DNA of 62,000 nt. It comes from Chrysomallon squamiferum (taxonomy: Eukaryota; Mollusca; Gastropoda; Neomphalida; Peltospiridae). The stretch is taken from positions 11,976,980 to 12,038,979 of the forward strand of contig CM022669.1 of assembly GCA_012295275.1 (NCBI GenBank). The letters run 5' to 3'. The notes under the pieces are model-generated. The model saw only the letters and a program-made list of their open reading frames with translations, searched no databases and had not been told where the DNA came from. Shown in pieces: positions 37,920-47,237 of this stretch. The position numbers and the translations under genes were made by a program. Every line of letters starts with the position of its first letter. Positions within the stretch are counted from its first letter, which is position 1.

Positions 37920-38367
37920 AATGTCTGCCACCATAAACAAGCTACCTTTATCAGTTAGCATAAAGAGATCTTTTTATGCACCTTCCCAAGATTAGGCTTG
38001 GGCTGGAAGGGCAAATAGTGGAAATACTGTTATTGTTGTACGAGAACAAATCATTTTTATTTTATTATTATTAATTTCCTTTATTACAAAATCATAGATG
38101 TAGATTCATACACAAATAATAATCAAGTAAATATATTACTAATTATCATTATTTTTCCACCATTTCTTTTTTTTTAAGGTACTAGATACTGATCCATACT
38201 GGGTACCTACAACAGAAGAAGAATATTTGCATTTTGGAGAAAAATCCGATTCAGAAAACAGGGCTAGAAACTACATGAATAAAGTACGAAGACGGAAAGG
38301 CCTCAAAGTGGATGAAAAAATTGTTGAACATGCAGAAAAGCAAAGAACTCTGACAAAAATGAAATAG
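22552..38367 (+). CDS. EFL1: Elongation factor-like GTPase 1, complete, 21 coding exons
   Basis: EFL1 is a cytoplasmic EF-2/EF-G-like GTPase that works with SBDS to release the anti-association factor eIF6 (Tif6) from late pre-60S ribosomal subunits. The 21 coding exons join in consistent phase into 1201 residues (human EFL1 is 1120). Order: G domain (G1 AHVDHGKT 26-33, G2 RGITMKSS 66-73, G3 DSPGH 92-96, G4 NKID 146-149); domain II with the EFL1-type insertion; then the EF-2-like C-terminal domains, with LNQADPCV and VGEVHLQRC in exon 18, PFRETI in exon 19, and the [15 protein letters not shown] and [12 protein letters not shown] signatures. The full match to EFL1 rather than EF-2 includes the C-terminal EHAEKQRTL. 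The extra length lies mainly in exon 19. The start is the first ATG after the acceptor, directly before the conserved N terminus. Four of its introns carry unusual repeat structures. Confidence 0.97.
22643..25481 (+). other. EFL1 introns 1-7
   Basis: Introns between exons 1 and 8 are 175 to 470 bases long, AT-rich, and carry only simple repeats: (ATT)n near 22703-22761 and a TA run near 24090-24108. Intron 7 (25013-25481) begins with the sequence that is duplicated, together with exon 7, in intron 12. Confidence 0.75.
25482..32306 (+). CDS. EFL1: EFL1 coding exons 8-18 (domain II, insertion and central domains)
   Basis: Exons: 25482-25591, 26100-26223, 26743-26822, 27179-27315, 28024-28146, 28365-28464, 28750-28904, 29638-29798, 30229-30379, 30899-31030, 32159-32306. 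Each junction keeps the frame, with several codons split (for example Gly across exons 11/12 and Lys across 13/14). Recognisable segments: [14 protein letters not shown] (exon 8), [12 protein letters not shown] (exon 13), an Arg/Ala/Glu-rich helix followed by an acidic serine-rich stretch in exon 14 (the EFL1 insertion), [11 protein letters not shown] (exon 15), YLFMGRELE (exon 16), and [16 protein letters not shown] (exon 18). Confidence 0.95.
25592..26099 (+). repeat. EFL1 intron 8: tandem array of exon 9 acceptor-like units
   Basis: From about 25690 the intron is made of degenerate units about 37-60 bases apart. They resemble acaggataggtcattttgct plus gag, the acceptor and first bases of exon 9. 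Copies start near 25711, 25772, 25811, 25857, 25908, 25954, 26000 and 26048; the true exon 9 boundary (26099/26100) is the last member. Four copies keep an AG in the acceptor position. Most are followed by TTATAA in the exon 9 frame, so splicing to them would introduce a stop. Confidence 0.88.
28147..28318 (+). pseudogene. Decayed copy of EFL1 exon 7 and its 3' intron flank, in intron 12
   Basis: The stretch aaagaaataaaagatg.t.tagatccacag plus about 120 following bases matches 24975-25133 (exon 7 and the start of intron 7) at a level well beyond chance, ending in gagaccatttaag in both. The copy starts within a few bases of the exon 12 donor. Its own donor has changed from GT to GC, its acceptor side is lost, and use with a GC donor would shift the frame into exon 13. 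The exon 12-13 join without it matches the EFL1 family, so it is an intronic relic. Confidence 0.85.
28905..29637 (+). other. EFL1 intron 14
   Basis: A 733-base intron with some more complex sequence at about 29040-29290 and 29400-29560 that resembles an old repeat insertion but was not recognised. No splice-bounded open frame was seen. Confidence 0.5.
29980..30180. repeat. (AGT)n imperfect microsatellite in EFL1 intron 15
   Basis: About 200 bases of AGT units interrupted by attaaatacagcag and attagatacagcag segments, which recur and form a longer-period repeat. Serine- and leucine-rich open frames on both strands are artefacts of it. Confidence 0.93.
30675..30885. repeat. Two-copy duplication, about 106 bases, in EFL1 intron 16
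   Basis: ctgttaccatcagagcaaga at about 30684 and ttgttactctcacagcaaga at about 30793 start two diverged copies. Both run on through aagtgtacaat/aagtttaaaat to a tattttat end. The second ends about 20 bases before the exon 17 acceptor. Confidence 0.65.
31031..32158 (+). other. EFL1 intron 17 with a (TC)n tract
   Basis: An 1128-base intron, AT-rich. It has a TA run near 31231-31252 and a near-perfect TC dinucleotide run at 31906-31979, followed by looser TC-rich sequence to about 32060, upstream of the exon 18 acceptor. Confidence 0.85.
32634..38367 (+). CDS. EFL1: EFL1 coding exons 19-21 (C-terminal domains)
   Basis: Exons: 32634-33826 (1193 bases, by far the largest), 34492-34676, 38179-38367. 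Exon 19 carries the domain IV start ([14 protein letters not shown]), [19 protein letters not shown], a low-complexity insertion at about 33340-33690, and FGPFSGQLM. Exons 20 and 21 hold the EF-2 C-terminal fold ([19 protein letters not shown], then [14 protein letters not shown]) and the stop TAG at 38365-38367. An exon-19 read-through frame continues to 33924 beyond the donor, but the exon 20 join restores the family sequence (VLG then KLYGVL), so the splice is favoured. Confidence 0.95.
33340..33700 (+). repeat. EFL1: Low-complexity insertion in EFL1 exon 19 with 17-codon SQSE repeats
   Basis: Between the conserved FIMEKWEY and FGPFSGQL segments lie about 120 residues rich in Ser, Glu, Lys and Thr. 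The DNA motif agccaatcag recurs at 33538, 33589, 33640 and (agccaatca) 33663. The first three are exactly 51 bases apart, so the protein shows degenerate 17-residue units each starting SQSE. Human EFL1 has a shorter low-complexity stretch at this place. The segment is in frame and open. Confidence 0.85.
34727..34845. mobile_element. Truncated Tigger/pogo-like transposon end
   Basis: Starting after TATA, the sequence (ggtaccttgaattacgagtt, then taatttgttccgtgac, then ttttcccaactgaaattaattgaaata) aligns base for base with the reverse complement of the 3' end of the element at 42354-42927. The opposite terminus was not found; T runs follow it. It lies in EFL1 intron 20. Confidence 0.7.
35327..35409. 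repeat. CA-rich microsatellite
   Basis: Imperfect CACA and ACATACAC units ending in a pure CA run. Confidence 0.85.
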
Positions 38368-41300
38368 AAATATTTAGCAGGAATTAAAATTAATTTATCT
38401 CTGTAATTTTTTTTTTTTTTTTTTTATTTTTTTATGATGTTATATGAAATAATAATAATCTATGGTATCATGGATGCTTCAGTATGGTTAGAGAATTGAA
38501 ACTTGATGGAAATAATATCCTTTTGTTATCATAAAAAACTAGTACTAGTTTAAATTTTAAAATTTTGGCTTTTTTAATGTTGTTTAATGAATTTTTCCAA
38601 CCAAACCAAATATCAATGAAAGTACATATTTCCACTTATTATGGCTATGCAATATTATTATGCAATCTGTTTATATGCATGTCCTTTTGCAAAGAACCTG
38701 AAATAATTATCTGAAAAATAACATTTTTTATGTACGGTCATGTCAAAAACTAACAGACAATTTTATTTATTCAAATTTGGTCATTTTTTGCCTTGGGTCT
38801 TCCCCTAAAAATATAATGAAGTTTTATTATTTTGTGTAAATCATACTTATTTTATATATGAAGAGAACATCTACTGCAGTCACCCTCCCCTGGGCTACTT
38901 TTCTCAATAGCAGTGGTGGAAATGATCATTGAATCTTCCATCCACCAATTGTTGCAAGACAGGGGAAGTAGAATGGAAAATACTGCTGACAATACATTTG
39001 GAGATTACCTCATAAAACTGCGTAAAGGCCTCGTTTTAAGATACAAATGTACTGACTGACTCCAGGTAACCAATCCTTTATCCTAACAGCTACTCTATTT
39101 CAAATATTAAAATAATAATAACAATAATACTCAAAAGGAATACGAGGTACTTATGAAAGATAATGGTGAAAACGTAACTGACCTTCACCTGAACAGTAAA
39201 GTAGGTCCTGGCTATTATAATACAAGTACTTTGTGAAAAAACCATCCTGTCAGATACTTGGGTCAACAACAGAGCTACAAATATGTGCACAGTTCTCAAC
39301 AATTTTGTAGCAGGAAGAGGTGTGTTCAGGAAGGTTTTTAAAAAAATATATATAAAATAACTAACCATTTCATAATGTAATGAACCCTTAATTCAGTGGA
39401 TTTTGGTTTAAGTGAAGAACTGTAAAAACACTATCAGCCTTTGTTAAACTGAATATCTACTGTCTAAAAAGATAACATCAAGAACACAATTTAAATAAAC
39501 AAGATAGAAATTTCCTATTAATAACTGATAACATGTAAAGGGTGTTTATATAAAAATGCATGTCATTAAATTAATTTGACATTCACCATCCTGATCATAA
39601 AATGTTACTTGTCAATGAACTGAAAGCATTCTCACTTTATAACTAACTTGATGTAAAACCATAATTACTTCGATACAAGAATGAGTTAATTCAAGGATAC
39701 TCTTCATATATAAAATGTTGAAGAAAAACATACAAAACAGATAAATAAATAATCTTTATTTTTCTTATTAATGAAATACAAATGAATGCAGTGATTTCTT
39801 TTTTGCCTGTGAGCTACAATGATCTACACATAGTTAACAAGCATCTGCAGTAAAACATGCAAAACAATTTTAATGTCATCATGATGCATTCAACAAACGT
39901 ACAGTAAAAAAAAAAAAAAAAATAAAATTTAAAAAATCCCACCAAAACTTTTTCCAGAATATTCAGTTAGCCCAAATATATACTTAGATTATATATATAC
40001 AATAATATCAATTCATTCAAATAAATTATGATCTCTTAATAAAATGATTAGGTCAATGATTTGGTTTACTTGTGTCATGATAAATTTACAATTTTTCTTC
40101 TTTCAGTACAAATGCGTAGTTATGAAAAAAGGTATCTGTGAAAGATGCAAATTTCAACAATGGTAACATACATTTTTGTAGAAAATGTTGTTTACTGCAT
40201 ATTAGAATCACAACCATCCCTATATACACATACAGTATTGGTTATTCCAATTATTTAGACAGTCACATTCACTATGTAACTGTCTTTACATTTTTACTAA
40301 TTTATTACAGAAAAATAAAAATATTTCTGACATATTAACAAACATATCTATAAAATAATAATAACAAAGAAAAATAAATTTTAAAAATCTAAGCTTCTAT
40401 AGAAATCACTTAAATTTTTTGATTGCAATAAAAATAATTCATAAATGTGAGCAGTTTTTCATTAAATTCATTTAATTTTTTATAATGAAATTTAGTTTTT
40501 CACTTCTTCAAAAAAAAAAAAAAATTTAACTTCTCATATATAAAAACTTGGGTTATGACAGCATGAACATAAATAAGCAAATAAAAAGAAATGAAATAAA
40601 ATCAAAGCATTCTTTAACTTAAAATCTGTCAGGTCCTGTCCAATTACAGACAGAACGTTTGCTATTTATACTTTTTTTATGTCAGTTATCTCGTAACAAC
40701 CACTGTCTATCTGGAATCATTCACGTAATGTTTTAAAACATTTGTCCAGATTTGATGAATAACACTGTCTTAAAATCTCATTTATATAAACCCATTAAAG
40801 TTTTGTCATTTTTATATGATACCAAATCTTACAGGCAAGTCATATTTTTATTTTAAAATCAAATTACACATGTACACACACACCTACATAATATTAAATT
40901 CTATTTTTTCATACTCTTGTCTTTACTAATTCGACCAGTGACCCAGTATTTTATTATGAAATAAAAACAAATAAGCTATCTCGTATCTTTAATTTTCATA
41001 ACATACTTTGTATATTTGTTCTGATTTCAGATAATTAACCATGAAAATCAGTAATCTTCTTTCTGCCTATGAACACAGAGATAGGATACTTATCAAAAAA
41101 AAAGATTACTTTAAAGCTCAAGATCACAGGACCTTGTGTCCTCTATCTCAAACAGATATACTGGGATGGATTAAAACAGATTTGTCTTGGACTCTAACCA
41201 GTCATGTATCACTCTTTAATTAACAGTCTGGACTTCATGCGTGCTGTGAGCATCAGTTTGATTGTGATATAACGAAACCCCGGCATTGCTAGTGGTGTCA

Positions 41301-42353
41301 TTAAGTTTAATCTTTATAATCTGGTAGATTCAAGATACTGTAGTATCTCTTTGCCAGACATCAAAGTTTTGTGCCAGTCATTCAACTATTTGAGGCCAAG
41401 CTTCCGTTTTTCCTTGACATGACAAGCATACTTGAACTAAAACTAGATTAACGGGTATAGTTAAATAGCCAGATGATTGTATAATTTAAGTTTTGAATAT
41501 TAGTGTCCAAAATAAAACTGTATGTTTGTGCATTCTTTGAAGTAAAAGTAATTTTCTGATTTAAAAAAAAAAGTTCCACTTTTTATGACATGGTGCACAT
41601 TTAAACCATAATTACATCATATCCAAAAGGTTTCAGTTATTATAATAATAATTTGATTATCAGATTCAACTTTTAAATATTAATCTCCAAATTAATGTTA
41701 CCTGTCCTTTGGAGAAAAAGTAATTGGCAAAAGAAGAAAAAAAAGCTAACAAAAGTATCACAGAAGATAAGTGATTTTACTTAAATCTGTTGCTAACAAA
41801 TATTAGAAACAATCACTGTTAGCAATAGTTCTTCCTAATACCTTTAAAACTGTTAAAGCTTTATAAAAATCCTGGACGGTTTTCTGCACATAATTAGAAT
41901 ATCTCTGAAAGCATATGATGTATTTTTAAACTTCAAACAAGCAGCTAATACTATATAAAGTTACTGCATTAATGTACAAGTGCATTAATGGGACTATGCA
42001 ATTGAATGAAATACACTGAACCTTTTAAGTCTGCTGCTTGTAATTAAATAAAAATTTATGAATGTAATTACTGTCAATCAATTGTAATCTTTATTAACAA
42101 TAAAGTATGTCATAATTAATATATACAACATCTCACCAAAAAAACAATATATATATATATATATATTAATAAAAAAAAAAATACAATACTAAATAAATTA
42201 ATTAAAAATACTATCAATAAAGATAACAATTATGTCAATAAATTCATCTTCTTTTTTTCTATTTTAATAATAAAATGATTCATTAACAGCAGTTATTTAA
42301 GCCTACATTTCTCTATTTTCCAAAACAAATTAACAAAAAAACAACCAAATATA
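38368..42353. other. Intergenic region downstream of EFL1, left part
   Basis: EFL1 (plus) and the chondroitin synthase (minus) converge here, so both 3' UTRs must lie between 38368 and 47237; their ends cannot be placed. A stretch at about 38870-39060 is less AT-rich and open for about 60 codons on the plus strand, but was not recognised. The rest is AT-rich without coding signal. Confidence 0.5.
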
Positions 42354-42927
42354 CAGTGGTATCTCAAGTTACAAGTGCTCCAACTAACGGATTTTCCAAG
42401 TTTCGACCAGGAGCATGGTAGAGTTTTTGCTTCGAGTTGCCAAATTTCCATAGATCCTAACAAAGTGAATGCAAAGGACAGTGCTGAGAAGAAGCAGATG
42501 ATGTCCATTGAATTAAAGCATGAAATCACAGAAATACAAGAGCAAGGTGTGCATGTAGTCAACATGGCTAGGCAGTACCAGTGTAGTACTTTTATGATAT
42601 GTACCATACAAAGGCGTCAAAATAATTTCTAAGCTGCGGGCCTCTGTCCATGAAAAGATGGATAAATCCTAACCCTGTGCACTTTACTAAACCAATTTAT
42701 TTCTTTACATTCTCTTTTATTTAGTTTCTATACAATATTTGTCATTTATACATACATATTTCTTATTTAAAAACACATTACAAAAATTTGGGGTGTTTTT
42801 TTGGGGGCTGGATCGGATTAATCATATTTCAATTAATTTTATTTGGGAAAATTGATTTGATTTACAAGCAAATTGAGTTACGAGCTCAATCACAGAACAA
42901 ATTAAACTTGTAAGTCAAGGTACCCTG
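42354..42927 (+). mobile_element. Tigger/pogo-like DNA transposon remnant, internally deleted
   Basis: A 574-base element flanked by TA (42352-42353 and 42928-42929). Its terminal inverted repeats align: CAGTGGTATCTCAAGTTACA at the left against CAGGGTACCTTGACTTACAA from the right, reverse complemented. A plus-strand open frame at 42375-42632 contains the N-terminal helix-turn-helix of Tigger-type transposases (KKQMMSIELKHEI, then VHVVNMARQYQCST). The DDE catalytic part is absent, so the element is non-autonomous. It lies in the intergenic region or the 3' UTR of the chondroitin synthase. Confidence 0.85.
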
Positions 42928-42932
42928 TATAC

Positions 42933-42974
<42 letters not shown>

Positions 42975-43019
42975 TAAAAATTGTGTAATAATAATAAAGT
43001 ATCTTTTTGTACACTTGGC

Positions 43020-43250
43020 CTATGAAATGATTGTGGTAACAATATATAAAATATTAAAAAAATAAAAAAATAAAATAAGATATAAGTTTTAAAAATTGTA
43101 GAAAACGGAGTAAGGCATCATATTTGTGGTAAATGGTAAGTACTTCATAAATTATTGAAGTATGATTGTGGTAACAATATATAAAATATTAAATAAAGAA
43201 CTGTACAAAACAAATTAAGGCATCATATTTGTGTTAAATGACTGGCATTT
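43020..43250. repeat. Two-copy tandem repeat, period 135 bases
   Basis: atgattgtggtaacaatata at 43027 recurs at 43162. The later part (aaggcatcatatttgtg.taaatg) also recurs at the same spacing. Confidence 0.8.
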
Positions 43251-44997
43251 TATCAGATATTGTAAAATAATTAGATGTTATTGACACTGTATTGACACTG
43301 TATAGTTACCCGTTATATATAATCTGTATTGACTATATATATTTTTTCTTTACATTTTCATTTGAGATCAAAAGCAGTGCATATTGTACTAAGACAAAAC
43401 AACAACAGTTCTGACCACGATAATTAACAATTCTAAGATAATACCATTCATACCAACAATGAATACACTTAAAAGTGTTCAGTTATCTATACTAGGAAAC
43501 AATGGCAAATTCTGTTTTAAAATCATTATACAACTACTAATAATTAGAAAATAATATCTTCTGACGAAATAAATAATTCTAATGCTTTTCGTATTCAATG
43601 GAAGAGTATATTTTTGACAAAATAATTAATTATTAAAACAAATTAAAAATAGATCTATAATCCACATAGCTCACATTTTTCATACTTTATTTTTTCTGGT
43701 ATTAAATTCATAAATTTGATGGAAATCATCCATTTCACTGATACAAATACGTTTTAATAATAAAAAAAGCTTAATCCTCTAACACAATTAAAATTAATCT
43801 CTCATGAATATCAGAAGGACAGAGATACTGGAAAAAAAAGAAAATAATAAAAAATAAATAAAACTTATGAAATTAAACATTATCACTAGCATACAAAGTA
43901 ATTTGTACATGATCTAAAAACTGTACAATTAATTTCATGGGCTTGAACATGCTTAGTTAAAAATTATGTTTATGAAATTTTACATTTCATATTTCTTTTT
44001 ATCACACAGTAGGTAGCATGAATATAACATTAATAATTACACAACAACTAAATAACAAGATTAAGAAGTAGACTAGGCTGAAATAATTCTTTGAATAATT
44101 GTTGTTTTAAAAAGACTGTTTTATTAATGTCAATATATGATTTTCCCTTGAGAGCAGACTATATAAATAACCATAATATTAGTAAAATGTCGTTTTGATA
44201 AACAACAATTTTTGACTAGCAGTATCAGGTTAATATTAATGCTTAAAATGTTTAATTGTCCTAGAAGACATCTTTAAAAATAGTTTAAATAAAGTAAATA
44301 TTAAAGCCTGGATAATTAAAATTAAAATTTTAGCCTGTATTTAAATATCTGTATGATAAAAAAAAAAAAAACAGTAAAAATATATTAATACTCTGTAAGT
44401 GACATTAAAATAAAATAAATAATAAAATAAAATAAAAATAATTAAAAATTTAAATAATAATAATAATAATAAATGTATTATGGAAAATTTAAAAAAAAAA
44501 AAACCAGATTAAAAAAAAAAAATAAGAAAATAATAATAATAAAGAAAAAGGAAAAAATGTAAGTACAATTTTGTTATCATAATTTCAGATAAAATGTTTA
44601 AACATTAGTTAATTATCTGATAATTATATATTATTAAAAAATATGAATCTGTAAGAAAAATATAAGTGTAAAAATATAATTTATCAGCAGCCATAATGTA
44701 AAAATTTGAGGAAAAAACATTATTCTGTTTTAACACAACTAAATTGTCTATTTATATTTTAATTACAACTGCAAATTCCAGTTAATTCCACAAATGCATA
44801 TTAAACATTTTAACAATCATACTATACTGCTAACAAAAATAAAACAGTACTTGGTTCTTAATCACTTTTTTCTCACCTTTATCCATGAAATATATACATA
44901 ATACATACATATTCACATATCAAATTATTCAATGTTTATTTTACAAGTAACAATTGATGTGTAAGTTTTGAAATTGAGCAAAACAGCAACATTTTAT

Positions 44998-45033
<36 letters not shown>

Positions 45034-45221
45034 ACATACACATACATAATTAACATTTTTTTGTTTGTTGCCTGTTTGGTTGAAATCTAGTATCAAAATA
45101 TTTGGCACATTCCTGTACATTTATAAACATTAGAAAAGAACAGACAAAAAAAATAAATAAAATAAAAAATAAAAATAAATATTTAATAAAATAAATAAAA
45201 AATAAAAAATAAATAAAATAA

Positions 45222-45303
<82 letters not shown>
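45222..45303. repeat. (ATA)n microsatellite
   Basis: About 27 near-perfect units, preceded by AAAATAA-type low complexity from about 45150. Long homopolymeric open frames (Leu, Ile, Tyr) on the minus strand come only from this repeat. Confidence 0.95.
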
Positions 45304-47237
45304 GACAGGACAAAGCTCTTTACAGAAAAACAATGTTGAGCATAACAATTGGGACAAGCCCAAACACCACAGGCATTTAAATAAAAAGAAAGAAAAAAAA
45401 AAGAAAGAAAAAGATAGACAGAAAACAACGCTGCACATTAACTGCGTTTGATCTATGATAAAATAAATTTAACCAAACACATGATAATGAAATAAATATA
45501 TACAAACTCAATTTCATGATAAACTTGATTGTCAGGTGTTTTGTTTGTTTAATAATTTTTAGGTATAATGAATATGAAGTGATATAAACTGTCAAACAGG
45601 TACAACTTACACTGAAAGCAAAAGAAAAAACAGAAGTTGTTATATAGATATATGGGAAAATGTACTAGTATTTTGATTCTAAATTATCCTTCCACTTTGT
45701 ATCATATTGTGCCCTTATCTTGTTGATTTTATTTCAGAATTTACCTTTTAATTAAATACTTATCTAACATTGTTTTTGTTTAATTGTGTACGTTTTATTA
45801 AGGAACCTTTCATGTTATTCAGTACTGTTAAGATACAGTTTTATTTCATTTTATTTTATTTTATGACTGCAATATTTCACTTTAATTACATAAATGTCTG
45901 AAAAACTTGTGTCTAATGCACTAAATAAAGTAACATTTAATATTACATTTGAAATTACAGTCATAAAAAAAAAAAAATTCACATCTTAAATTTTGACAGT
46001 TCCACTTGCTATAAATTTTTCTAATTTTAATTTATCAGTTTGTTTATTGGCTTAGTTCTCTATCAACAAACAAACAGTGGATAGTGACTCAGCATTCTCT
46101 ATTGGCAACCACTTTATGTATGGGGGTAATGTCCAAGAAGGTGCAGTCAAATGCATTTCAAACAGAATAAAATAATGACACAATCAACTTCAACCTTTGC
46201 CTGCCTACCTTTGTGCACTGAAGTCCCACGACAGCCAATAACAAAAGTCAGTAGTTGTCTATGGAATTTTCTTCTGATTACAATGTATAAAAGAACTGTA
46301 AAAAAGCCACAAACCTCAGAGCAGTGTTGCTAATGGAATGGGTTTTCAATGGCAATAAAAGTTATTTATGTCCAAACACTCCTTTTTTCCCTTTTATTTC
46401 TTTAAGATATTTATTCTTTCTTTTTCTTTAATTTCTAACTGTTATTATTGTTATTATTTTTTTTTTTTTTTTTGCTGGAAGCATTAGAATGTTATTGTAA
46501 AATGATGAATCATAAAATCATTCTCTGTTAAAGATATATCTATTGAAATGGCAATAATTAAAAAAAAAAAAGGTGTTGCATGTTCTTCCCTCAGTGCACA
46601 TAAAATTACTGGGTTAGCGAACTGAAAGGAGCTGGTGTCAAACATTCAAACTCAGCTCAGCTGAACTGAATAAATAAATTTATAAATATGATAAAAAGAA
46701 ATCATTCAGTTTCAAATAGTGAACTGTAAGTTAATGCTAAAGAAATATTTGGTGAATGAGAAGTAGAATAACATCTTGGTAGATAGAAATGAAAATTTCT
46801 AAATGAAATAAAATACATTCAGGACAGCATATAATCAAGGCTTTGCCAAGCCTTTAACAATGAAGTTTGAATTACAGACATAAACAAATTTAAGTGCATC
46901 GCTTTAATATTCATAAGTAACATTTACTTTTATCCAAATTAACAATTGTGAAAGTTATAGATACATAATGTCTATCACACAACCATGGATATGAATAACT
47001 TTTAAACCCACCTACCTACCTACCACATATGACCCTCAGAAACAAATATAAACATAAGAACAACTGATTGTCTTGTGAACACATAGAGACAGACAGGTGC
47101 AGCATTTTTACATAAGCACAAAGTGTTATTGCATTTAACACTTGTTCAGGTGCATTCTACAAACATTTGAAGATAAAAGCATGTGGTACAAATGTCATCA
47201 AATGTACATATACACTAACTAAATACAGAACTCTGTG

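Larger units (their letters stand above)
34677..38178 (+). other. EFL1 intron 20 (3.5 kb)
   Basis: The largest EFL1 intron. It starts with a Tigger-like transposon end (34727-34845), followed by long T runs (about 34849-34870, 35141-35151, 35171-35192, 35610-35648, 37497-37524), a CA-rich patch (35327-35409) and an (ATT)n run (about 37878-37918). The segment at 36860-36990 is less AT-rich and open in one frame but has no homolog I recognise. Confidence 0.75.
42928..47237. other. Intergenic region / probable 3' UTR of the chondroitin synthase
   Basis: AT-rich sequence downstream of the CHSY1 stop. It contains AAT microsatellites (42935-42973 and 45222-45303), an AT run (45004-45031), and a diverged two-copy repeat of period 135 at about 43020-43250. 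A less AT-rich patch at about 46060-46340 shows no recognised coding content. Chondroitin synthases often have long 3' UTRs, so part of this is likely transcribed on the minus strand. Confidence 0.5.

Noticed and set aside
45050-45438. Poly-Leu, poly-Ile and poly-Tyr open frames on the minus strand
   Set aside because: They are translations of the (ATA)n repeat and its flanks.
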